DNA from: CAYZXT01 sp964482515
Lineage (GTDB): Bacteria > Elusimicrobiota > Elusimicrobia > FEN-1173
Reading direction: 5' to 3'
Length of the DNA: 55,541 nt
Assembly: GCA_964482515.1 (NCBI GenBank)
Contig: CAYZXT010000015.1
Span: 1 to 55,541 of the forward strand
The position numbers and the translations under genes were made by a program. The number at the start of each line of letters is the position of its first letter. Positions within the stretch are counted from its first letter, which is position 1. Positions 8,816 through 15,753 of the stretch are shown one piece after another. The notes under the pieces were generated by a model. That model had not been told where the DNA came from. It saw only the letters and a program-made list of their open reading frames with translations, and did not search any database.

Positions 8816-9981
8816 AAAGCCTTCAGAACGATCTGGGAGATCCGGCCGATGTCCTGGGTCGTCAGCGACGGGTTGTTCGGCAGGAAAAACCCGCAATGGT
8901 GGATCCGGTTGGCCACCGGGAAGCTGCCCTTGCCGTAGCGTTCGTACCAAAAGGGATGGAGCCCGAGGTTGCCGGCGGAGAAAATCCGCGTCTCGACGCC
9001 GTGGGACACGAGCGCGTTGACGATCCGCTTGCGCTGCGCCGTGTCCTTGGCGAGTGCGCCGAAATGGATGCTGCAGATGGTGGAGCCCGGCTCCGGCCGC
9101 TGCACGTAGACCGCCCCCCCCAGGTGCTTCATGTAGTGGGCGTGGTTCTCCTGCCGCCGGGAAATGATCCAGTCCAGCTTCGCCACCTGCCGGATGCCGA
9201 GGAACGCGCTCAGGTCCGTCGAACGCAGGTTATAGCCGGGGATGAAGAACACGAAGGGCGAATGGAAATCGTCGATCTTGTATTTCCGTATCAGCGCCTT
9301 GTAGTCCGCTTTGGGAAGGTCTTTCCCCCAGCCGTGGCTGCGCAGCATGAGCAAAAGATTGCGGAATTGTTTGTCGCGCGTCGACACCATGCCGCCTTCG
9401 ATGGTGGACATCTGGTGGCCGAAATAAAAGGAGAAGCTGGACATGTCGCCGAAGGTGCCGACGTTGCGGCCCTTGTAGGCGGCGCCGATGGCCGCGCAGG
9501 CGTCTTCGAGCAGGAAGAAACCATACTTCCGCTTGAGCGCCATGAGCTCGCTCATCTTGTGCGGCACGCCCAAGACCTGCACCAGCAGGACCGTCGACGG
9601 CTTATGTTTTTTGAGCAGGGTTTCCAAATGATTGAGGTCCAAACCGAACGTATCGGGATCCGCCTCGCACATGATGGGCTGGAACCCGAACTGGATGGCC
9701 GGCGCGATGGACGTCACCCAGCCCACGCTTGGGACGATGACCTTCATGTTCTTCAGTCGGCCGGACAGGCGAAGCGTCTCGTACATCAACAGGTTCGCGG
9801 ACGAACCGGAGTTGTTGAAAACAGAGTAGGGCATGCCGAGCCAGCGGCCCCAGGCGTCCTCGAACTTCGGCGTGAGCGGCCCCTTCGTGAGGCGCGGGTT
9901 CCCCTTCAGCCAGCCGATGAGGGCGTTGACGTCCTTTTTGTCGATGGTGTCTTCAGCCAGGAAGTAGTCGATCTTTTTCAT
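8812..9981 (-). CDS. ColD-like PLP-dependent 4-keto-6-deoxyhexose 3-dehydratase
   Basis: The 389-residue protein has the DegT/DnrJ/EryC1 aminotransferase fold, but the residue that normally holds PLP is changed. In SFYFGHQMSTIEGG, His189 stands where aminotransferases have Lys (compare SFHPVKHITTGEGG in PseC at 26122-27318). This Lys-to-His switch is the hallmark of ColD, which uses PMP/PLP and glutamate to remove the 3-hydroxyl of GDP-4-keto-6-deoxymannose. RfbH/E1-type 3-dehydrases have it too, but I see no cysteine set for their iron-sulphur cluster. The enzyme therefore probably makes a 3,6-dideoxy-4-keto sugar nucleotide. The flanking genes are the epimerase-reductase (ATGA overlap) and the E1 beta gene (adjacent). 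Confidence 0.85.
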   Translation of the reverse strand: MKKIDYFLAEDTIDKKDVNALIGWLKGNPRLTKGPLTPKFEDAWGRWLGMPYSVFNNSGSSANLLMYETLRLSGRLKNMKVIVPSVGWVTSIAPAIQFGFQPIMCEADPDTFGLDLNHLETLLKKHKPSTVLLVQVLGVPHKMSELMALKRKYGFFLLEDACAAIGAAYKGRNVGTFGDMSSFSFYFGHQMSTIEGGMVSTRDKQFRNLLLMLRSHGWGKDLPKADYKALIRKYKIDDFHSPFVFFIPGYNLRSTDLSAFLGIRQVAKLDWIISRRQENHAHYMKHLGGAVYVQRPEPGSTICSIHFGALAKDTAQRKRIVNALVSHGVETRIFSAGNLGLHPFWYERYGKGSFPVANRIHHCGFFLPNNPSLTTQDIGRISQIVLKAL

Positions 9982-11025
9982 TTAGAAAGGTCCTTTGAAC
10001 GTGCTGACCAGCGCTCCGACCTTGTCGTGTTTGGGGAACGTTTTTCCGAGCATGGAATAGACTTCCCGCGCCACGGTCTCGGCGTCGGCGTAAAATTCTT
10101 TTTCCAGCGGCTTGCTCACCGGGCAGGTGACGGGCTTCATCCCGATGCGGCGGATGGGCCCCTTCAGTTTGTCGAAGGCCTTCTCCGCCACCAGCGCCGC
10201 GATCTCGGCGCTGACGCCGCAGGTGATCCAGCTGGTGTCGGCCACGAGCACGCGGCCCGTTTTGCGCGCGGAGCTCAAAATCGTTTCCTCATCCAGGGGC
10301 ACGAGGCTGATCGGGTCCACGATCTCGATCTCGATGCCGTGCTGCGACAGGAACTCGGCCGCCTTCAGCGACTCCACGGCCATGTAGGAATTCGCCACCA
10401 CGGTCGCGTCTTTCCCCTTGCGGCGGACGATGGCTTTCCCCAAGGGCGCCGGCTTGAAGGGCTGCGGCACGCGGTCGGAAATATCGTAGAGCAGGCGGTG
10501 CTCGATCATCACCACGGGGTTGGGGTCCTGTATCGCGGACAGCAACAACCCCTGGGCGTCGTTGGCGGTGGTGGGCATCAATACTTTGATCCCCGGCACG
10601 TGCATGAACATGGACTGCAAACTCTGGGAGTGCTGCGCGCCTTGGCCCCAGCTGCGCCCGACCACGGCGCGGACCACGATGGGCACGTTCATCTGGCCGC
10701 CGAACATGGAACGCCACTTCGCGGCCACGTTCATCAACTGGTCCATGCAGAGGTAGAGAAAATCGTTCCGGATATGGATGTGGACCGGCTTCAGGCCGGC
10801 CAGCGCCGCGCCGATGGCCACGCCGGTCATGGCGCTTTCCGAAAGGGGCGTGTCGAAGACCCGGTCGCGGCCGAACATGTCGACGAGCCCGAGCGTGCTC
10901 CCGAACACAGCCTTGTGGTCGTCGATGCCGATGCCGAAGGCGACCACCGTCGGGTCCTTCTTCATGGCCTGGACCAGCGCGCCGCGCACGGCGTCGCGGT
11001 AGGACATCACCTTGGAAGCGCTCAT
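9982..11025 (-). CDS. Pyruvate-dehydrogenase-like E1 component, beta subunit
   Basis: The 347-residue protein matches transketolase-like E1 beta subunits. YRDAVRGAL opens the first domain, followed by FGRDRVFDTPLSESAMTGVA, the conserved Glu-containing cofactor-activating segment. The central GLLLSAIQDPNPVVMIEHR and a C-terminal transketolase domain complete it. The beta subunit supplies half of the ThDP site. I start it at the ATG that overlaps the alpha stop (ATGA). The same frame stays open far upstream, but only over the alpha gene. No E2 lipoyl acyltransferase or E3 gene lies nearby, so this is not a standard 2-oxoacid dehydrogenase complex. A role in adding a two-carbon unit to a keto sugar is proposed. 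Confidence 0.88.
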   Translation of the reverse strand: MSASKVMSYRDAVRGALVQAMKKDPTVVAFGIGIDDHKAVFGSTLGLVDMFGRDRVFDTPLSESAMTGVAIGAALAGLKPVHIHIRNDFLYLCMDQLMNVAAKWRSMFGGQMNVPIVVRAVVGRSWGQGAQHSQSLQSMFMHVPGIKVLMPTTANDAQGLLLSAIQDPNPVVMIEHRLLYDISDRVPQPFKPAPLGKAIVRRKGKDATVVANSYMAVESLKAAEFLSQHGIEIEIVDPISLVPLDEETILSSARKTGRVLVADTSWITCGVSAEIAALVAEKAFDKLKGPIRRIGMKPVTCPVSKPLEKEFYADAETVAREVYSMLGKTFPKHDKVGALVSTFKGPF

Positions 11026-12002
11026 TTGTACATATCCTTGTAAAGTCTTTCCACCGACGGGAAGGGACTCTTCTCCGCGAAATCCACGGCGCGTTCGATG
11101 TCCTTGATCTCTTCCTGCTCCCAGCGGGCGAATTCCGCGGGCGTGATGCGATAGTCCTTCGCCAAGACGGTCTGCGCGCGGACCAGCGGATCGCGTTTCT
11201 CCGCCTGGGACCGTTCGTCCGCCGGACGGTAGGGCGCGTTCCAGTCGTTGTTGGCGCCGACGTGCTCGTTCCAGCGGTCCGTGACGAACTCCAGGAGGGC
11301 GGGGCCGCCGCCGGTACGGATGTGCTGCGCGGCCTTGGAAATCTCCTCGTACACCCTGAACACATCGTTGCCGTCGAAGCGCTTCCCGGGGAGGCCGAGG
11401 CCCTCCACGATCCGGTAAAGGTCGAGCTGCTTGTGGCGGTCGCGCACGCGGGAGTGTACCGCGTAGCCGTTGTTTTCCAAAATGAACATGACCGGCAGGT
11501 TTCGCAGGACGGCGAAGTTGACGCTCTCGAAGAACACGCCCTCGTCGATGGCGCCGTCGCCGAACATCGCGGCCGAGACGCGCTTTCGTTTTAAAAGCCG
11601 GGAGGCCATGGCGTCGCCCACGGCCAGCGGGATCGTGCTCGCCACGATGGCGGAGCAACCCATCAGACCGACCTCCGGCGCCGTCAGGTGCATGGAGCCG
11701 CCTTTGCCGCCGGAGCAACCCGTCCCTTTGGCGTAGAGTTCTGCGAACATCCGGCCCAGGTTTCCGCCCTTGGCGATGTAAATCCCGTGGCCGCGGTAGG
11801 TCCCGTACACGTGGTCCTCGCGGCGCAGCGCCAGGCCGAAACCCGCGGAGACCGCTTCTTGTCCTGTCGAAAGATGGATGGGGCTCTGGATTTTGTCGCT
11901 GGGATAAATCTCGGAGACCTTGCGTTCCGCCAAACGGATGCGGAGCATGGTCTTATAGAGGGCGACGGCCGTGGATCGATTCAATTTTTTCACGGGAGGC
12001 AT
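11022..12002 (-). CDS. Pyruvate-dehydrogenase-like E1 component, alpha subunit
   Basis: The 326-residue protein has the ThDP-binding motif GDG at about residues 148-150, running through to ENNGY at 176-180. It also has the PDH alpha loop TYRGHG near residue 70 and GGKGGSMH near 98-105. It should bind thiamine diphosphate and decarboxylate a 2-oxo acid, most simply pyruvate. Family enzymes pass the acyl unit to a lipoyl E2, but none is encoded here. The 53 bases before the ATG hold AGGA at a short spacing and no obvious promoter. The pair sits between a TylF-type methyltransferase and the 3-dehydratase inside a sugar-biosynthesis operon, which argues for carbohydrate rather than central metabolism. 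Confidence 0.88.
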   Translation of the reverse strand: MPPVKKLNRSTAVALYKTMLRIRLAERKVSEIYPSDKIQSPIHLSTGQEAVSAGFGLALRREDHVYGTYRGHGIYIAKGGNLGRMFAELYAKGTGCSGGKGGSMHLTAPEVGLMGCSAIVASTIPLAVGDAMASRLLKRKRVSAAMFGDGAIDEGVFFESVNFAVLRNLPVMFILENNGYAVHSRVRDRHKQLDLYRIVEGLGLPGKRFDGNDVFRVYEEISKAAQHIRTGGGPALLEFVTDRWNEHVGANNDWNAPYRPADERSQAEKRDPLVRAQTVLAKDYRITPAEFARWEQEEIKDIERAVDFAEKSPFPSVERLYKDMYK

Positions 12003-12055
12003 TTATCCTATCGAAAACGCGCGGAAATGTCCATTGGTTTGAATGGGAAAACGGT

Positions 12056-12826
12056 TCATTTGTCTTCTTTCTTCAGGTAACAAGCCTCTTTGTCGATAAA
12101 GTGAAGCTTGGCTTTGATGTTCCGGTTTTTCAGGAACTCATCCACCGCTTTCGCGCAGCCTTCCCAATAGCCATAATCGTCGATCAGGATGTAGCCGCCC
12201 GGCACGACCTGGTCGTAGAGGTTGTCCAGACAGACCTTGGTGGATTCGTACCAATCGCCGTCCAACCGCAGCAGGGCGATGGGACCGATCTCCTTCCTGT
12301 CCCGGGGCAGCGTGTCCTGGAACCAGCCCTTGCGGATGTGGACGTTCTTCTCCTCCGCCCCGATCCGGTTGAAGAGGACCTCTTTCGCGTCGTTCTCCGA
12401 CGCCACCAGGATGCCGATGGATTCCTTCCTGCCCGACATGCGGCCGGAGGAATATTCGTCCGCCTTGGCGCCGTCGCGCTGGTCCGGCTCGGGCAAACCT
12501 TCGAAAGAATCGAAAAGCCATTGCGGCCGTCCCGAGCCCGCGCGCTTGATCACATAGGCCATCACGCCGGAGCAGCCGCCCTTCCACACGCCGCATTCCA
12601 TGACCGCGCCGGGGATTTTCTTCTCCTCCACTTCGCCCACAAGCTCATAGGCGGCGCGGAGCCCCTCCGGACTGACCATGGAAAAGGGCCGGACGCGCTG
12701 GATCAACCGGATCAACTCCCAGTTCCACCCCGCGCCCCTCACCGTTTGGCCGAAAATATGCATTTTGAGAAAGTTCTTCCGGATGAACTCGCTTTTCTTC
12801 GCGATCTCTTTGACGGTCTTCAGCAT
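12056..12826 (-). CDS. TylF/MycF-type sugar O-methyltransferase
   Basis: The 256-residue protein carries the TylF signatures. MECGVWKGG stands where SAM is bound, followed by LFDSFEGLPEPD, then LRLDGDWYESTKV and GGYILIDDYGYW with metal-binding Asp residues near the C-terminus. Macrocin O-methyltransferase relatives use SAM and magnesium to methylate a sugar hydroxyl. In polysaccharide loci they often cap or decorate residues. The ribosome binding site AAGGA sits six bases before the ATG, and one base separates the gene from the preceding GT4 stop. The target sugar is unknown. The neighbouring branched/deoxysugar genes make that residue a candidate. Confidence 0.88.
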   Translation of the reverse strand: MLKTVKEIAKKSEFIRKNFLKMHIFGQTVRGAGWNWELIRLIQRVRPFSMVSPEGLRAAYELVGEVEEKKIPGAVMECGVWKGGCSGVMAYVIKRAGSGRPQWLFDSFEGLPEPDQRDGAKADEYSSGRMSGRKESIGILVASENDAKEVLFNRIGAEEKNVHIRKGWFQDTLPRDRKEIGPIALLRLDGDWYESTKVCLDNLYDQVVPGGYILIDDYGYWEGCAKAVDEFLKNRNIKAKLHFIDKEACYLKKEDK

Positions 12827-12827
12827 G

Positions 12828-14093
12828 TCATGTCCTTTCGCTGTAAAACTTTTCGGTGTTTTGGACCATTCGTTCCAGGGAAAATTTTTCCCTCACGTCC
12901 CGCTTCGCCTCCTGGGCCCAGCGCGCCGACTCCTCCGGGCCCTTCAGCGCGCGAAGGATCGCCCGGACCATGGCGTCCTTATCCGACGGCGGGATCAGCA
13001 GCCCCGTCCTTTCGTGGACAATTTGCTCCGCGGTCCCGCCCACGTCCGTGGCGACGACCGGCTTACCCGCGGCCATGGCTTCCAGGATCACATAGGGAAA
13101 ACTTTCGAAGCCCGTGGACGGGAACACAAACACGTCGAAGGCCGGCAGATAACGGCTGGCCTCGCGGCGATGGCCCGGCAGGGAAACCGAATCCTCCAGA
13201 CCGAGGGAGCGGGCTTGTTCTTCCAGCTCCGGCCGGCAGGGGCCTTCCCCCAAGATCAGAAGATGGACGTCCGGCGCCGTCTTCTTCACTTCGGCGAAGG
13301 CGTCCAGGAGGACCTTGTGCCCCTTGCGCGGTTGAAGCCCGCCGATGTTGCCGATGACCCTATTTCCCGACGGCAGGCCCAGTTCCTTCCGCAGCGACTC
13401 CGCGTTTTCCGCCGGCCGCGGCTGAAAGCCGTTGTGGACGACGCCGACGCGTCGCGCGTCGAAACCGCGCTTCTCGATCAGCGTGCGGCGCGAGCCTTCG
13501 GAAACGGCCCAGAGCCCGTGCAAAGAACCTTCCACCCACCGGTCGATCCGGCGGTCGATGAACGCCAGCGGCGGAAAATTGTCCGCCAGGTTGTGCACCG
13601 TCATCAACCGGCGCGGCACCCCTGCCAACCGCGCGGCCAGGACCGCGGCGCGATGGCTCTCCGCCGCCGGATAGCCGCCGTTGCTGATGTGGAGGATGTC
13701 CGGCTTTTCGTTGCGGAAAACGCCGAGGAGTCTCCAGAAGCAAACGGCCGCGTTCACATAGCTTAGTATTTGTCCGCCCACTTTCAAAAACCCGAACCGC
13801 CCACGGCTCTTCCGCACCGCGGCCATGCCGGCTTGGGCGGCGCGAAGGCGCGTCACGCTCGGCAGGCGCAAGGGAATCGCGCGGCAATTGTTCCCCGCTT
13901 CGCGGCGGATGAACTCCACGAACTCCGGGAAGTCGCCGCAGGCGACGACGATCTCGTAGCGCGTCGCCGTCCGACTATCCGGCGCGGCCCCTAGCGGCGG
14001 CTGCGCCAGCGCGTTGACCAGGTCCGCGACGTATTTCTCCCCGCCGCCCATGGCGTTGGTGTCGACGAAGAACATGAGCTTCCTGGGGCTCAC
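12828..14093 (-). CDS. GT4 family glycosyltransferase
   Basis: The 421-residue GT-B enzyme has an N-terminal acceptor domain with FFVDTNAMGGGEKYV. A C-terminal donor domain carries GNIGGLQPRKG, LLILGEGP and, near residue 330, the E-x7-E motif within ESFPYVILEAMAAGKPVVA. It probably transfers a sugar from a nucleotide donor to the lipid-linked repeat unit in the cytoplasm. I chose GTG at 14093. It overlaps the flippase stop as GTGA and has GGAGG seven bases upstream, whereas the upstream in-frame ATGs have no site and invade the flippase gene. Confidence 0.88.
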   Translation of the reverse strand: MSPRKLMFFVDTNAMGGGEKYVADLVNALAQPPLGAAPDSRTATRYEIVVACGDFPEFVEFIRREAGNNCRAIPLRLPSVTRLRAAQAGMAAVRKSRGRFGFLKVGGQILSYVNAAVCFWRLLGVFRNEKPDILHISNGGYPAAESHRAAVLAARLAGVPRRLMTVHNLADNFPPLAFIDRRIDRWVEGSLHGLWAVSEGSRRTLIEKRGFDARRVGVVHNGFQPRPAENAESLRKELGLPSGNRVIGNIGGLQPRKGHKVLLDAFAEVKKTAPDVHLLILGEGPCRPELEEQARSLGLEDSVSLPGHRREASRYLPAFDVFVFPSTGFESFPYVILEAMAAGKPVVATDVGGTAEQIVHERTGLLIPPSDKDAMVRAILRALKGPEESARWAQEAKRDVREKFSLERMVQNTEKFYSERT

Positions 14094-15589
14094 GGCCGCG
14101 CCTCCGTTCCGGGCAGGCGCCGGACGATCCATTGGCGCAGGATGCGGGTGATATGGATGTCCTTTTCCGCCTTCCAGAAAAGAGGCGTCAGCGCCGCGCA
14201 TGCCGCCACGAGCCCGCCGACCTGAACCAAGACCTCATGCCAAAAACCCGCCACCTCGATGCTGGACAGCAGCCGGTCGACTGACAGGAACGCGATGATG
14301 GAGTAGACCGCACAACCCAGATAGAGCGCGCCGGTCTTGAAGGCGTCCCTCAAGTCCGACATCTGCCGGAACGCCGAAACGATCATCCCGAAGGAAAACA
14401 GAGCGTAGCACCCCACCGTCGCCCAGGCCACGGCCGTCATCCCCCAACGCGCCGCGGAAAGCGAAGCGGCCGCGATGGCCAATCCGACCGCGCCGTTGAA
14501 GATCAGGACGAACCACATCCGCTTCTGGATATAGAAGATTTGCGACGGAATATGGACCATGGGGATGAACAGGGCCTCGAACATCAATATCTTCACCGTA
14601 TCAAGCGCCGGAAGGAATTTGGGAAGGACGAGCCGCACCAGCGGCGGCACGGCGAAGAACACCATGGAAAGCACCGCCGGGATGATCAGGCAGGCCAAGG
14701 CCGTTTGATAGCGCGACACGTCGTCCCGCAGCTGCCGTATGTCCTCGGCGGCGCCGAATTTTTCCACCATCTTGGGGAACACCACGGACGAAAGCGTCGT
14801 CGGCACGTCGCCGACGGCGCGCGCGATGGCCATCCCCAGGGAATAGTAGCCGAGCGACGCCACGCCGAGCATCTTGGCCACCACGAGGCCGTCCGCGGAA
14901 ACCATGAACTGCCAAAGGAAACCGCCCAGCATTAGGGGAAAACCGATCGCGACCACCGGCCGGATGGTCTTCCACTCAAGGCTCCAGCCTATCTCGAACG
15001 GCCGCTTCCGCTTGACCCACCACGTCCAGAACGCGATCCGGGCGAACAAGCCGGTCCCGTGGGCGACGCACTGCCCGAGCAGGCCGAACTTCCACACGAG
15101 GCCGCCGATGAGCGCCAGGTCGACGAGCGCGAAGCCCGCCTCGCTCTTGCTTAAGAAGATGAAATCCCGGTTCGTGCGGAAGGCGATGATGTAGCAGCCG
15201 ATCAGCCGCCAGAGGAGGATGTAGGCGCAGACGAAACCCAGCCCGAGATAGAGCTGCGGACGATAATGGCGATCGATCATCAGGTAAACCATCAGACCGA
15301 AGGAAAGGACGGCGCCCTCGATGATCGCCACGGAAAACATCTGGCTGCGGACCACGCGCTCCATGTTCCCGTCCCCCTTGCCGCGCCAATAGGGGATCTC
15401 CCGCTCCGAACCGAGCTGGACGCCGGTGTTGATGTTGGTGAAATAACCCGTCGCGATGGCGACCAGGCTCCAAATCCCCGTCAGTTCCGGGCCCAGGAAT
15501 CCCCGGCTGACGAAAGCCGACACCATGTTGACGGTCTTCACGAAGACCCCGGACATCACCATGGCGAACACGCTGGCGGCAACGGACAT
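14090..15589 (-). CDS. wzx: Wzx-like polysaccharide flippase
   Basis: The 499-residue integral membrane protein has about 12-14 predicted spans, beginning AASVFAMVMSGVFVKTVNMV. It has the MATE/MOP-superfamily layout typical of O-unit translocases, with a repeated Gly/Pro-rich helix pattern and the conserved central loop. It would flip undecaprenyl-pyrophosphate-linked repeat units to the periplasmic face, implying Wzy-dependent assembly. The ATG at 15589 starts two bases after the stop of the 53-residue membrane peptide. The longer open frame upstream covers that small gene and was not used. No Wzz or outer-membrane exporter is in the window. Confidence 0.8.
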   Translation of the reverse strand: MSVAASVFAMVMSGVFVKTVNMVSAFVSRGFLGPELTGIWSLVAIATGYFTNINTGVQLGSEREIPYWRGKGDGNMERVVRSQMFSVAIIEGAVLSFGLMVYLMIDRHYRPQLYLGLGFVCAYILLWRLIGCYIIAFRTNRDFIFLSKSEAGFALVDLALIGGLVWKFGLLGQCVAHGTGLFARIAFWTWWVKRKRPFEIGWSLEWKTIRPVVAIGFPLMLGGFLWQFMVSADGLVVAKMLGVASLGYYSLGMAIARAVGDVPTTLSSVVFPKMVEKFGAAEDIRQLRDDVSRYQTALACLIIPAVLSMVFFAVPPLVRLVLPKFLPALDTVKILMFEALFIPMVHIPSQIFYIQKRMWFVLIFNGAVGLAIAAASLSAARWGMTAVAWATVGCYALFSFGMIVSAFRQMSDLRDAFKTGALYLGCAVYSIIAFLSVDRLLSSIEVAGFWHEVLVQVGGLVAACAALTPLFWKAEKDIHITRILRQWIVRRLPGTEARP

Positions 15590-15591
15590 GG

Positions 15592-15753
15592 TCAGCCCCC
15601 CGCCTTTTCGATCGAGCGGCCAAGCGCCTGGGACACGCCGTGCCGCAGGCGTTGGACCTGGGGAGAGTCCTTCATCATGAAAAAATATAGCGCGTAGATG
15701 AAAATCATCCAAACCAAAATCAATGCGGTTTTCCAAACGGGGATCTTCGTCAC
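15592..15753 (-). CDS. Small single-span membrane protein (53 aa)
   Basis: This small gene is hidden in a longer open frame. It starts at GTG 15753, overlaps the stop of the upstream GT-C gene as GTGA, and has GGAAGGAAG about six bases ahead. The 53-residue product has a short basic N-terminus, one hydrophobic helix from about residue 9 to 27 ending in aromatic residues, and a charged amphipathic tail. Its stop lies two bases before the flippase ATG, so all three genes are probably translated together. I recognise no family. It may assist the GT-C enzyme or the flippase. Confidence 0.6.
   Translation of the reverse strand: MTKIPVWKTALILVWMIFIYALYFFMMKDSPQVQRLRHGVSQALGRSIEKAGG

Noticed and set aside
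8896..11043. Plus-strand open frame of 715 codons
   Set aside because: It is antisense to the ColD-like and E1 beta genes, has no recognisable domain, and fits the same GC-driven shadow pattern.
9982..11718. A 578-residue E1 beta with an N-terminal extension
   Set aside because: The extra codons lie over the E1 alpha gene out of frame. The ATGA overlap at 11025-11022 is the true start.
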